A DNA stretch of 36,320 bases. Source: a virus. A program made the translations under genes and the position numbers. Under the pieces are notes generated by a model, which did not search any database, was not told the DNA's origin, and saw only the letters and a program-made list of their open reading frames with translations. The stretch covers positions 1 to 36,320 of the IMG/VR virus record IMGVR_UViG_3300046794_000174. The stretch is one strand, 5' to 3'. Positions 17,366 to 24,713 of the stretch are shown here, one piece after another. Each line of letters starts with the position of its first letter. The first letter of the stretch is position 1.

Positions 17366-19045
17366 TTATTGGCCGAGGCCTTGGGCGAACATGCCCATGA
17401 CGTCGGAAGCGGCATTGCCGCCGGTGGTGGGCGTGGCGCCCAGGTTCTTCGCTGTGGCGGATGCCTGCTCGGCGGCCTGAAGCTGGGCGGCCTGTTGCTG
17501 CGCCTGTGCGCGCTGCTGCCGGATCATGGCCACTTTGTCGGATGGAGTGATCAGGCTTGGCGGGACGCCGAGCATGTCGCTGTAGGCGTCGACCCACTGG
17601 TCAGCATCGAACTTGTCGAGCACCTCGGGCTTCATCTGGGCGATCACACCGAGGTTGCCAGTGAAACGGTCCACGCCGTTGGTCGCTACCGCACGCTGAG
17701 CCTGGGCGAGCACCGACGTGTACTCGACATCGAGCTGGATCCCGTGCAGTTCGGGGGGCGGCGGAGGCAGGGCGTTCGCCTGTAGCAGCATCTCGAAGGC
17801 GTTGTCGACCAGCGGCGCCAGGGCCTCGTTGTCCAGGCGCTCCAGCACGGGCCCCAGCATCAGCAGCTTTTCCTCGTGACGCTCAGCCACCTCCGTGGCG
17901 GTCATGCCCGTATGGTCGATCTGGGACAGCATCAGGAACAGGTCGGTGTAGAACGCCTCATTGATGCGCTGCCGCACATCCTGCATGTTCACGCGCAGGT
18001 GCGACAGGTCGAGATTCACCTGCCAGGCGGGCATGATCGCGCCCTTGCCGGCACCGGTCGTCGGGTCGTAGTAGCTGACGCCGCCCGGCAGAGTGTCTAG
18101 CGGCTGGTTCTTCATCGTGAGCGGCACCTGAAGCGGGGGCTTCGTCTGGTAGTCGATGGCTTGGCCTTGGCGCAGGTTCTGGTGCTGCAGCTGCTTCACG
18201 TCGCCCAGGGCTTCCATACCGGGCGAGTTGCCGTAGATGTCGCCTCCGGCAAGATCCCAGCGCGGGCAGATCGCCGGGAAGCGCCTGAAGCCGGATTCGC
18301 GCAGGTACTGGTTGTCGTTCACGCCCTGCTCGAAATACGTGCTGGACCACGCCATGTTCGCTGGATCCAGCTTCGTCGGGTCGCGGTCGGCACGCGGCTC
18401 GATCGCGTGGACAACGGTCACCCAGCTGTCCAGGTCTCCGCGGTCGTACAGCGTCTTCACGGTCGCGCTGATCTGCGTCATCCCGAATTCCTTCACCAGG
18501 CTGCCCACGGTAGTCTGGAACTCGCGGTAGATCGTGCACACCTCGCCGCGCCAGTCGGTGGCGATGCAGTACTCGCCCGTGGTCAGGGGCGTGTGATGCA
18601 GCACGTCGCGGAAGTCCGGGACGATCAGGCTGGCACCGGTACCGAAGCCGCCCATCTCGTTGTAGAGGGAGTGCAGGGCGCGGTAGGTGTTCGACTTCTG
18701 GAAGACCGCCAGGATCAGGCCGGTCACGTCGTCCAGCCACTGCTTCACCGCCTGAGCCTTCATGAGGTCGGTGTCCTTCACCTTCAGGCGAAACCACGGC
18801 CGTGCCGGAGACGTTGCACCGCCCATCAGGCCAGCGGAGAGGATCCGCAGCGCGCGCGTGCCGGTTGAATCGTAGATGGCGTTGTGGCGGCGGTCGCCCT
18901 TGTTGCGGTCCTCGATGAAGAAACGGCCCTGGCGAGGGAGAAGGTTGCGGGAGATTTCCTGCCAGTGCGAGAACCAGCTGGCGCGCTCGCGCTTGAGCAT
19001 GCCCCAGCGGTTCAGCAACTCGTTGCGGGTGGTTGACTGTGCCAT
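17366..19045 (-). CDS. Portal protein (T7-like head-tail connector family)
   Basis: 559 residues. It opens with RNELLNRWGMLKRERASWFSHW and NLLPRQGRFF and has RALRILSAGLMGGATSPARPWF near residue 65, both hallmarks of the podovirus head-tail connector family. The 12-mer ring sits at one capsid vertex and is the DNA entry and exit channel. The C-terminal ~60 residues are Gln/Ala-rich (QQRAQAQQQAAQLQAAEQA), as in related portals. Its ATG at 19045 overlaps the last base of the preceding 104-aa gene, consistent with translational coupling. Confidence 0.92.
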   Translation of the reverse strand: MAQSTTRNELLNRWGMLKRERASWFSHWQEISRNLLPRQGRFFIEDRNKGDRRHNAIYDSTGTRALRILSAGLMGGATSPARPWFRLKVKDTDLMKAQAVKQWLDDVTGLILAVFQKSNTYRALHSLYNEMGGFGTGASLIVPDFRDVLHHTPLTTGEYCIATDWRGEVCTIYREFQTTVGSLVKEFGMTQISATVKTLYDRGDLDSWVTVVHAIEPRADRDPTKLDPANMAWSSTYFEQGVNDNQYLRESGFRRFPAICPRWDLAGGDIYGNSPGMEALGDVKQLQHQNLRQGQAIDYQTKPPLQVPLTMKNQPLDTLPGGVSYYDPTTGAGKGAIMPAWQVNLDLSHLRVNMQDVRQRINEAFYTDLFLMLSQIDHTGMTATEVAERHEEKLLMLGPVLERLDNEALAPLVDNAFEMLLQANALPPPPPELHGIQLDVEYTSVLAQAQRAVATNGVDRFTGNLGVIAQMKPEVLDKFDADQWVDAYSDMLGVPPSLITPSDKVAMIRQQRAQAQQQAAQLQAAEQASATAKNLGATPTTGGNAASDVMGMFAQGLGQ

Positions 19046-19359
19046 CAGGTGCCCCCGCCGCCCAGCAACGTGGTCTTGCCGAGTGTGAGCAGGTTCGGGT
19101 CAATGCCGCCGGCGCCGGTCAACATCGTGCTGGCCTGGCCGGCCTTGCCATTCGTGAGGTTCGCGGACAGCAGCGCGTCGCTGTCCGGCTTCTTCTGGTT
19201 GGCCTTGTTGGTAGCTTGAGCCGTTGCATCTGCCGTTTTTTTGGCGTTTTGCTCGGCCTGCTGATTCGCCTCTTCGGCGCGTGCATTGGCGTTCTTGTTC
19301 GATACGTAGGCCGACGTTGCGCTGACGGCAACGGCGGCCCATGCTGCGGCTGCTCCCAT
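19045..19359 (-). CDS. Small Ala-rich virion-associated protein
   Basis: 104 residues. It starts with a hydrophobic Ala/Val stretch (residues 2-20, AAAAWAAVAVSATSAYV), followed by a charged Ala/Gln/Asn helix likely to be a coiled coil (residues 22-56) and a Gly-rich tail. Composition resembles the small membrane-active core protein at 9108-9659, so it could be another ejected or head-interior protein. It lies between the GNAT/hydroxylase fusion and portal genes, touching the portal gene. Assignment is by composition and place only. Confidence 0.55.
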   Translation of the reverse strand: MGAAAAWAAVAVSATSAYVSNKNANARAEEANQQAEQNAKKTADATAQATNKANQKKPDSDALLSANLTNGKAGQASTMLTGAGGIDPNLLTLGKTTLLGGGGT

Positions 19360-19369
19360 GATGTATTCC

Positions 19370-20407
19370 TTACTCGGTGATGGCGTCGATGATCAGGTGG
19401 ATGCGCGGCCGAGCACTTTGGTTGAATACCTCGTGCTCGGCGCGATGGTTGAATTTCCACAGCTCGCCGGGCTTCATGTGGATGGCCTCGGCGCCGTTGT
19501 GGAAGGTGTTCCCCTCGTCCGACTGCAGGACCAGGTGGAAGCGTTCGAAGTGCTCGGCGTATGCGCCTTCGTCGACGTGCCGGTCGATGTGCCCGCCGGG
19601 CGCCAGTTCAACCAGCATGACGCGGCCGAGGGCCACAGCACGGATGCGCCTGCACGCTGCCGCGCACAGATCGCGCACGGCCGGCAGCATTTCCACGGCT
19701 GGCGTATCGACGCTCTCCAGCATGTTGAAAACGACGTCGCTGGTGATCACGTCGGCCGCCGGGCCGCGCAGGACAATGCAGCGTGTGTCGTGATGTGGAC
19801 TGCCGGGCGCATTCTGGCGCGCGGTGAATGCATCCCAGAGCTCCGCGGGCGCCAGTTGCCCCAGGCCGCTGATCGGGCATGGGTCGCTCATGTCGCCGAA
19901 CAGAGCGGCCATCACGTCCAGGTTGCCGTAGAAGCGGAAGTTGGACGCCGGCAGCTCCTTGCTGAAAATGATGTCCTGCACGGTGCAGCCAATGCGCGGC
20001 AGGATGTCAGCCAGCGGCGTGTTTTCCTTCGCGTGCCACATCACCATGCGCGCGCCGCGCTTGGCGGCCGCATTCTCGGTTTCTTGGATCAAGCGCATGC
20101 CGACGCGGCCGGCGCGATGGGCCTTGCCGACGAACAGCAGGTCGTTGTTCGCCATGACCAAGTCGGAATAGTGCAGGTTCGTGCTGATGATGTTGACGGA
20201 ATATCCAATGATCTCGGCGCCGGCGTAGGCGACGATGGCAAACAGCCTGCCGCCCTGTTCGAGACGGCGGTACTGGGAGACGTCAGGTGACAGGACCATC
20301 AGGTGCTTGTTGCGCGCGATCTCGTCCCAGTGCTCTTCCTGCAGGGCTTCGCACATGGCGATCTTGTCGGTGATCGTGTCGCACTCGACGTAACGGACTT
20401 CCGGCAT
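19370..20407 (-). CDS. GNAT acetyltransferase fused to an aspartyl/asparaginyl beta-hydroxylase-like dioxygenase
   Basis: 345 residues in two parts. Residues ~1-152 are a GNAT fold, with the acetyl-CoA loop around RAGRVGMRLI (99-107) and the strand ARMVMWHA. They are clearly paralogous to the neighbouring 146-aa GNAT. Residues ~205-343 match the aspartyl/asparaginyl beta-hydroxylase family: VELAPGGHIDRH (iron ligand His277), FERFHLVL, a Gly-turn before GELWKFNHRAEHEVFN (second iron ligand His325), and RIHLIIDA (Arg335, 2-oxoglutarate contact). The usual 'FDDS' reads FNHR here. Two protein-modifying domains in one late gene between terminase and portal suggest modification of a virion or host protein. 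The target is unknown. Confidence 0.8.
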   Translation of the reverse strand: MPEVRYVECDTITDKIAMCEALQEEHWDEIARNKHLMVLSPDVSQYRRLEQGGRLFAIVAYAGAEIIGYSVNIISTNLHYSDLVMANNDLLFVGKAHRAGRVGMRLIQETENAAAKRGARMVMWHAKENTPLADILPRIGCTVQDIIFSKELPASNFRFYGNLDVMAALFGDMSDPCPISGLGQLAPAELWDAFTARQNAPGSPHHDTRCIVLRGPAADVITSDVVFNMLESVDTPAVEMLPAVRDLCAAACRRIRAVALGRVMLVELAPGGHIDRHVDEGAYAEHFERFHLVLQSDEGNTFHNGAEAIHMKPGELWKFNHRAEHEVFNQSARPRIHLIIDAITE

Positions 20408-20408
20408 C

Positions 20409-20849
20409 TCAAATCTCCTTCATGACAATGACATCGGCAGGGGCGTATCCGCGGCGCTGAAGCGTTGCAGCCAGCGGCGTACCGGCGCGGGTGTGCCAGA
20501 GCATGCGCATGGCGCCATAAGCGGCGGCCGTGCGCTCGGTCTCGGCAATGAGGCGCGCGCCGGCGCTGGTCTTCCGCCAGGCGCGGCGAACGAACAGCGC
20601 GTCGCTGTTGCAGCAGATGACCGCGGGGTTGTAGGTGTGAGGGGAGACCATGGCGGACGAGTAGCCGACCAGCTCGTCGTCATCGAACGCACCCAAGACG
20701 AACATCAGGCCGGCGTCCTGCAGCCTGCGCACCATCTCGACGTCCGGACGCAGATCGAAATCGAAGCCTGTTTCGGCCCAGTTCTCGGACAGCAGGTCCT
20801 GGACCTTCCTTATGTAATCGGCAGCTTTGATTTCTCGAATGACGAGCAT
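20409..20849 (-). CDS. GNAT-family N-acetyltransferase
   Basis: 146 residues with a complete GNAT core: N-terminal helix pair, FVLGAFDDDELVGYSS (beta 2-4), SDALFVRRAWRKTSAGARLI (acetyl-CoA binding turn) and LWHTRAGTPLAATLQRRGY. About half of the positions in the last 90 residues match the GNAT half of the next gene, which starts 1 bp downstream, so this is a tandem duplication. First gene after late promoter copy 1, with a GGGGGA SD just before ATG 20849. Related phages carry GNAT genes beside terminase; the substrate is not known and it may be structural. Confidence 0.8.
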   Translation of the reverse strand: MLVIREIKAADYIRKVQDLLSENWAETGFDFDLRPDVEMVRRLQDAGLMFVLGAFDDDELVGYSSAMVSPHTYNPAVICCNSDALFVRRAWRKTSAGARLIAETERTAAAYGAMRMLWHTRAGTPLAATLQRRGYAPADVIVMKEI

Positions 20850-20870
20850 GGCATCCCCCTATGGACGAGC

Positions 20871-20902
20871 ATCGTAGGAGGGGGGAGGGCGGGTACGTAT
20901 AC
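20871..20902 (-). promoter_or_regulatory. Predicted late promoter (copy 1), between terminase and GNAT genes
   Basis: GGTACGTATAC at 20892-20902, 2 bp after the terminase stop codon, then 15 bp and TACGAT (20876-20871) on the minus strand. Predicted start near 20864, a ~15-nt leader holding the SD of the GNAT gene. Confidence 0.65.
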
Positions 20903-20904
20903 CG

Positions 20905-22368
20905 TCAGGCGTACGGGTCGTAGTCCTTCGGCCGGTTGCCGCCCAGGCCCATGCGCTCGAGCGGGGACTTCTTCGCGACCGGGTAGGCGAACGAGAGCGC
21001 GAGTGCGTCGCCGCGGCCGGGGGAGGGCAGGCCGCGCGCCTTCATGTCCTTCTTCGACTCCAGCTGGATCTTGCCGTCCAAGCGCGGCACGGTCTCGGGG
21101 CCGGTCAGGTCGTCGGCCAGCACTTGGTCGTTCTTGTCGATCGCGCCGCCTTCCTTCAGCCAGTCACGGGCCGACTTCCACATCTCCGCGCGCTTGTTCA
21201 GGCAGCCCGGGTCCGACGACTCGCCGCTGAACCAGACGCCAATCCACGTGCGGCCCATTGTGCGGCCGGCGCTGATGATGCCGGTACCGAAGCCGTTGTC
21301 GATGAACACGGCATCGGCCTGGTGCTGATCTTCCAGGTTCGCGAGGATGTTCGCGATGTGCACGTCGTTGTCGTTCTTCGGGATCGTGCGCAGGATCTGG
21401 AAGTGCAGTCCTTGGCGCATGCCGATCTCCAGCATGTCGTCGCCATCCCAGGCCGGGTCGCAGGTGAGGATCTTCGGGGCGAAGTCGTACTGCTCGGGGC
21501 GCAGGATCCGCGCTCGCGCCGCGTCGACGTCCGCCGAGCTGATGAACTGTTTGGCCGACATCGCCGGGAACAGGCCGCGCACGCGCACCTTCACGATGTC
21601 GCTGTCCTCGCCGTGCGTTGCCACGAACTCGTCCAGGTACTGCTTGTTCGTGCCCTCGACGGTGCGGCTGTCGATGTGGCGGGTCACCCAGAGGTGGCGG
21701 TACCGGCGGAAGCACTCGCGGAAGCGGCCCGTGGACTGCGTCGGGTTCCCGAACGCGATCCAGATGATTTCGGTGTCCTCGTCCGTCAGCGCGCCGTCCG
21801 TGACCTCCCAGACCTTGTCGGCGATCTTCGAGGCCTCGTCGTAGATGACGATGATGCGCTTGCCCTTGTTGTGCAGGCCGGCGAACGCCTCGGTGTTGTG
21901 CTCGCTCCAGGGCGTGGCGTCGGCGCGCCAGCTCTTCTCGCGGCCGGGCTCGTTCGAGTAGATCGACATAGCAGGCACGTTCCACCAGTGCTCGGTGATG
22001 GTCAGGCGCCGCCACTTCGAGATCTCGGGCCACGTCTTCGTGCGCAGCTGGCCTTCGGTGTTGGCTGTCACCACGATGCGGCAGTCCTCGCACGTGTCCA
22101 TGCCCCAGCCGGTCAGCATGCCGATCAGTGCGGACTTGCCGATACCGTGGCCGGCCGCGACGGCGATGCGCAGCGGCTGATAGCGGTTCTCGCCCTGCAG
22201 GTGGTCGCCGATCACGTTCAGGATGTCGACCTGCCACGCGCGCGGGCCCGTGTAGCCGGCCAGCTCTCCGTTGCCCCAGTCGTAGGCATAGCGACAATAG
22301 CCGAGCGGGTCGCTCGACAGCTCGGCCATGTCTTCGATGAGGGCTTCTTCCAGATCGGATTCGGTCAT
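20905..22368 (-). CDS. terL: Terminase large subunit
   Basis: 487 residues. Packaging ATPase: Walker A AGHGIGKS (72-79) and Walker B IIVIYDEA (172-179). Nuclease domain: acidic clusters DPAWDGDD (304-311), FIDNGFGTG (near 356) and the C-terminal GRGDALALSFAYPV. It cuts concatemers and pumps DNA through the portal. The length is normal for the family. It overlaps the small-subunit gene by 4 bp (ATGA). Whether packaging is by cos or headful cannot be told from the window. Confidence 0.95.
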   Translation of the reverse strand: MTESDLEEALIEDMAELSSDPLGYCRYAYDWGNGELAGYTGPRAWQVDILNVIGDHLQGENRYQPLRIAVAAGHGIGKSALIGMLTGWGMDTCEDCRIVVTANTEGQLRTKTWPEISKWRRLTITEHWWNVPAMSIYSNEPGREKSWRADATPWSEHNTEAFAGLHNKGKRIIVIYDEASKIADKVWEVTDGALTDEDTEIIWIAFGNPTQSTGRFRECFRRYRHLWVTRHIDSRTVEGTNKQYLDEFVATHGEDSDIVKVRVRGLFPAMSAKQFISSADVDAARARILRPEQYDFAPKILTCDPAWDGDDMLEIGMRQGLHFQILRTIPKNDNDVHIANILANLEDQHQADAVFIDNGFGTGIISAGRTMGRTWIGVWFSGESSDPGCLNKRAEMWKSARDWLKEGGAIDKNDQVLADDLTGPETVPRLDGKIQLESKKDMKARGLPSPGRGDALALSFAYPVAKKSPLERMGLGGNRPKDYDPYA

Positions 22369-22892
22369 GCCTTGGCTTTTCGCTCGCGCGCAAGGCGTAG
22401 CCGGTCGGCCCGGGTGGTGACGTCCTTCACTTCCAGCTTGTCGGTGAGCATGCCCAGGTGACGCATCGCGAGGTTCAGGGCGCCGACCTTATCGGCCAGC
22501 TTCACCTTCTTGGTGTAGCCGACGAAGCGCCGGTCCTCGCCCGAGCCCTCGTATTCCTCGGAAATGTCCATCCCGGCCAGCACCGCGGCCGTGTCGTCGT
22601 CGAGCTCGTTGATGGGGCGGGGCGAGCCGTCGGCGTTGAGCAGGCGGCGCGGATCGAAGAAGGCGACGCGGCCCAGTTCCTGCAGCACGCGCTCGGCAGT
22701 AATTTGTGTCGCCTTGGAGCGTTCTTCCATGGCTTTTGACACAAGTTTCGCAACGTCAACATCGTCCAACAAACGCGGGCCCTGCGAATGTGCCGTCTTG
22801 GCGCTGTAGCCGGCACGGATCGCAGCCTGGGTTGCGTTCAGGTCAACCAGGTATTCATCGACGAAGCGTTGCTTTTTCGGCGTGATAGGCAT
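22365..22892 (-). CDS. terS: Terminase small subunit
   Basis: 175 residues. It opens PKKQRFVDEYLVDLNATQAAIRAGYSAKTAHSQG, the winged/HTH DNA-binding head shared by the Terminase_2 small-subunit family, which recognises the packaging site. The middle (VLQELGRVAFFDPRRLLNADG) and C-terminal helices are typical for oligomerisation and contact with the large subunit. It lies 21 bp after the 98-aa gene and overlaps terL. No promoter motif of the late type was found directly upstream. Confidence 0.93.
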   Translation of the reverse strand: MPITPKKQRFVDEYLVDLNATQAAIRAGYSAKTAHSQGPRLLDDVDVAKLVSKAMEERSKATQITAERVLQELGRVAFFDPRRLLNADGSPRPINELDDDTAAVLAGMDISEEYEGSGEDRRFVGYTKKVKLADKVGALNLAMRHLGMLTDKLEVKDVTTRADRLRLARERKAKA

Positions 22893-22913
22893 GGTGGTTC
22901 ACGGGCGCGCCGC

Positions 22914-23210
22914 TCAGACCTTCGGGGAGTTGGCGACGACGCGCAGTGCGGTCTCGGTCATCGGGGGCAGGCCGCCCGTGATTTTCCCAGCCGCCTTCAT
23001 GAACTTGCGCTTGCGGGTCTGGACGTCGCGCGCGCGGGTGATCTCGGCGTGCATGAACTCCGCGGCGTACAGCTCGGCACGCAGGGTTGGTAGACAGCTG
23101 GCCAGCATTGCCTTCACGTTGCCGTCGTCGATGACCTTCTGGGCCTGCTTTTGCTCGGTCGTGAGGTCCGGCGCGGCGGCCGGCGTAGCGTTGGTCGTAG
23201 GGGCGTGCAT
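22914..23210 (-). CDS. Hypothetical small helical protein upstream of terminase
   Basis: 98 residues from ATG 23210, chosen because GGAGG sits 7 nt upstream; a TTG at 23216 has no such spacing. The first ~20 residues are Ala/Thr/Pro-rich and disordered, then helices with QKQAQKVIDDGNVKAML and EITRARDVQTRKRKFMKAAGK, basic toward the C-terminus. No known domain is recognised. It lies between the HTH protein and terS, 2 bp after the former, so it probably belongs to the packaging operon. Confidence 0.6.
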   Translation of the reverse strand: MHAPTTNATPAAAPDLTTEQKQAQKVIDDGNVKAMLASCLPTLRAELYAAEFMHAEITRARDVQTRKRKFMKAAGKITGGLPPMTETALRVVANSPKV

Positions 23211-23212
23211 GG

Positions 23213-23542
23213 TCAATCCTCCGCGGTGTTGGTCAGGGAAATCGGGAAGTGCAGCAGCAGCACCTTCCAGCGCGCGATCGTCGACGCCCGGCGTTCATAG
23301 GTGCAAATCTTCTGGACGGTGATGTACGGCACGTCGAAGCGCTCGGCCAGCTGGTCGTAGCTCCAGCCGCTGTGCTCGCGCAGGTCGCGCATCTCATCGA
23401 CCTGCGCGTCCGTCAGCTTGGCGTTGGGATGGGTTTCGCCGATGCGCAACCCGTTTTCGTCTACCGCGATGAACACCTTGCGGCTGGTGGTCGGTACGAC
23501 CTGGTCGAGGTCTTCGACCTGAAGCGGGATTCTTGAGCCCAT
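23213..23542 (-). CDS. HTH DNA-binding protein, candidate late regulator
   Basis: 109 residues. Residues ~41-80 (KLTDAQVDEMRDLREHSG, then YDQLAERFDVPYITVQKICTY) form a helix-turn-helix of the type used by phage regulators and by HNH-associated DNA-binding modules. No nuclease motif is present. It is the first gene of the packaging/late block, after a 154-bp AT-richer gap. With no other activator in the late region it is my best candidate for the protein that recognises the GGTACGTATAC promoters, but this is inference. Start ATG 23542 has a weak GGGAA SD. Confidence 0.6.
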   Translation of the reverse strand: MGSRIPLQVEDLDQVVPTTSRKVFIAVDENGLRIGETHPNAKLTDAQVDEMRDLREHSGWSYDQLAERFDVPYITVQKICTYERRASTIARWKVLLLHFPISLTNTAED

Positions 23543-23548
23543 CGAAAA

Positions 23549-23580
23549 ATTCCCATAGTCATTGGAATATGGAAATTTTA
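23549..23580 (-). promoter_or_regulatory. Possible promoter and dyad before the HTH/terminase operon
   Basis: The gap 23543-23696 is AT-richer than its surroundings. On the minus strand TAAAAT (23580-23575) could be a -10 box for the HTH gene; no good -35 is visible. An ATTCC-N10-GGAAT dyad (23549-23568) overlaps the predicted start, as an operator would. Weak evidence. Confidence 0.35.
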
Positions 23581-23696
23581 CAGCTTGACGACGGGAAATT
23601 GTGGCTGTTTATGGCTGAGATAATGAAAAAACCGGCAGATTGTGCTTTGCTTGCACGCGCCGCCGATCCCGTGATGGTGAAGGGGCAATGCGCCGG

Positions 23697-23873
23697 TCAA
23701 GCTACATCCTCCCGCAGCTGGCCGTCCGACGCTACGATGCGCAGCTGGACGCCGCGCACCTTCCGTGCCGCGAGGAAGATCATGGCCGCGACGCGGAAGC
23801 CACCGGCGAACCCGCCGATGAAGCCGACGGCGAAGCAGGCGGCGCAGGCCAGGGCGGATTGCTCGGGCGTCAT
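23697..23873 (-). CDS. Small membrane protein at the end of the early left operon
   Basis: 58 residues from ATG 23873. One transmembrane helix (about residues 6-36, Ala/Gly/Phe-rich: CFAVGFIGGFAGGF) followed by a short basic tail with RKVRGVQLRIV. It overlaps the previous gene by 4 bp (ATGA), so it is translated as part of the operon. It could act on the envelope or in membrane signalling; no family is recognised. Nothing argues that it is a holin, which would normally sit with lysis genes outside this window. Confidence 0.55.
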   Translation of the reverse strand: MTPEQSALACAACFAVGFIGGFAGGFRVAAMIFLAARKVRGVQLRIVASDGQLREDVA

Positions 23874-24223
23874 GGCTGCTCTCCCAGCGCCGCGCGCAGG
23901 TTGGCCACCTCGGCCGGATTCTCGTCGCGCCACTGCTGCCAGCTCTCGTCGGTCAGCTTCCAGCGCATCCAGTCGGGGTGATCTGGCGTCGCATCGAACG
24001 GCGGTTTGCCATTGCTGCATCGATCGCACACGCAGCGATACGCGTACAGGTGATCGCCGCAGAAGAACAGTCCGCAGCCGTGCTCACCGCCGTCCGGCTC
24101 CCCTCCGCAGACATAGCTGATGCCGCGATCGATTTCGGCGTTGCAGTCGGGGTGATCGCAATAGGCAGGCACGCCGTAGCCGACATCGCGGCCTTCGTTG
24201 TTTCGTCCGAGTGACCAGCCCAT
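23870..24223 (-). CDS. Cys-rich zinc-finger-like protein
   Basis: 117 residues from ATG 24223, overlapping the rusA stop as TAATG. Residues ~20-66 carry CDHPDC, YVCGG, GCGLFFCGDHLYAYRCVCDRC: four or more Cys/His pairs, spaced like a double zinc finger (treble-clef or PHD/B-box-like). The C-terminal part reads PDHPDWMRWKLTDESWQQWRDENP, a short amphipathic domain seen in other phage proteins of the replication region. Probably a nucleic-acid or protein adaptor; function unknown. Confidence 0.6.
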   Translation of the reverse strand: MGWSLGRNNEGRDVGYGVPAYCDHPDCNAEIDRGISYVCGGEPDGGEHGCGLFFCGDHLYAYRCVCDRCSNGKPPFDATPDHPDWMRWKLTDESWQQWRDENPAEVANLRAALGEQP

Positions 24224-24654
24224 TACGCTGCCTCCCCAGCAACCTCGACCACGTGCACCACGGCGCACGGCGTTTCGCTGTAGCGCTTCTCGATCATGAT
24301 GCGCACGACCTGGGCGTCGTCGCCCCACACGATGCCGTTGCAGCCGTCCTTGATCCCCTTGAGCACGTTGTCGGCGTCGGGCTTCTTCGTGGCGCAGATC
24401 GAGCCGGCGACGGCGGCTGCGCGGCGCTTGTTCGACCAGCTGGCCGGCACCTGCAGGTTCAGCGTCACCGACAGGGCCACGGGGCGCGCCGTCGGCTCGA
24501 CGCCGCGCATGGCGGTGCTGGCCGCGAGCTTCACCAGGTTCTCGTAGCTGGCCGTCTTGGCCGGCGTGTACGCGACGACGTGCGCACCGCGGCGCGCGAA
24601 CTTGGGGCGGCCCTTGGCTACGGGCTGGCCGGGGATGGTGAAGGTGGTCATCAT
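24223..24654 (-). CDS. rusA: RusA-family Holliday junction resolvase
   Basis: 143 residues. It opens FTIPGQPVAKGRPKFARRG, the basic DNA-binding strand of RusA. The catalytic block KKPDADNVLKGIKDGCNGIVWGDD supplies Asp93, Asp95, Lys99 and Asp112/113, equivalent to the three essential acidic residues and Lys76 of E. coli RusA. It cuts four-way junctions, resolving branched DNA made by replication and RecT-type recombination before packaging. The length is normal. The start ATG 24654 has GGGAGAA 9 nt upstream. Confidence 0.9.
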   Translation of the reverse strand: MMTTFTIPGQPVAKGRPKFARRGAHVVAYTPAKTASYENLVKLAASTAMRGVEPTARPVALSVTLNLQVPASWSNKRRAAAVAGSICATKKPDADNVLKGIKDGCNGIVWGDDAQVVRIMIEKRYSETPCAVVHVVEVAGEAA

Positions 24655-24713
24655 GTTTTCAGGTTCTCCCGTGTCGTTGTTGTTGCCGCCCGGCGGCCGG
24701 GCGGGTGGTTCGG

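Noticed and set aside
23697-23873. Reading the 58-aa membrane protein as a holin
   Set aside because: It lies in the early operon, is not followed by an endolysin, and has one helix with no typical holin features.
23569-24120. Plus-strand frame starting ATGGAAATTTTACAG in the gap before the HTH gene
   Set aside because: No SD, the first ~40 residues look plausible but the rest runs antisense to three coupled minus-strand genes with low-complexity Arg/Ser/Pro sequence.
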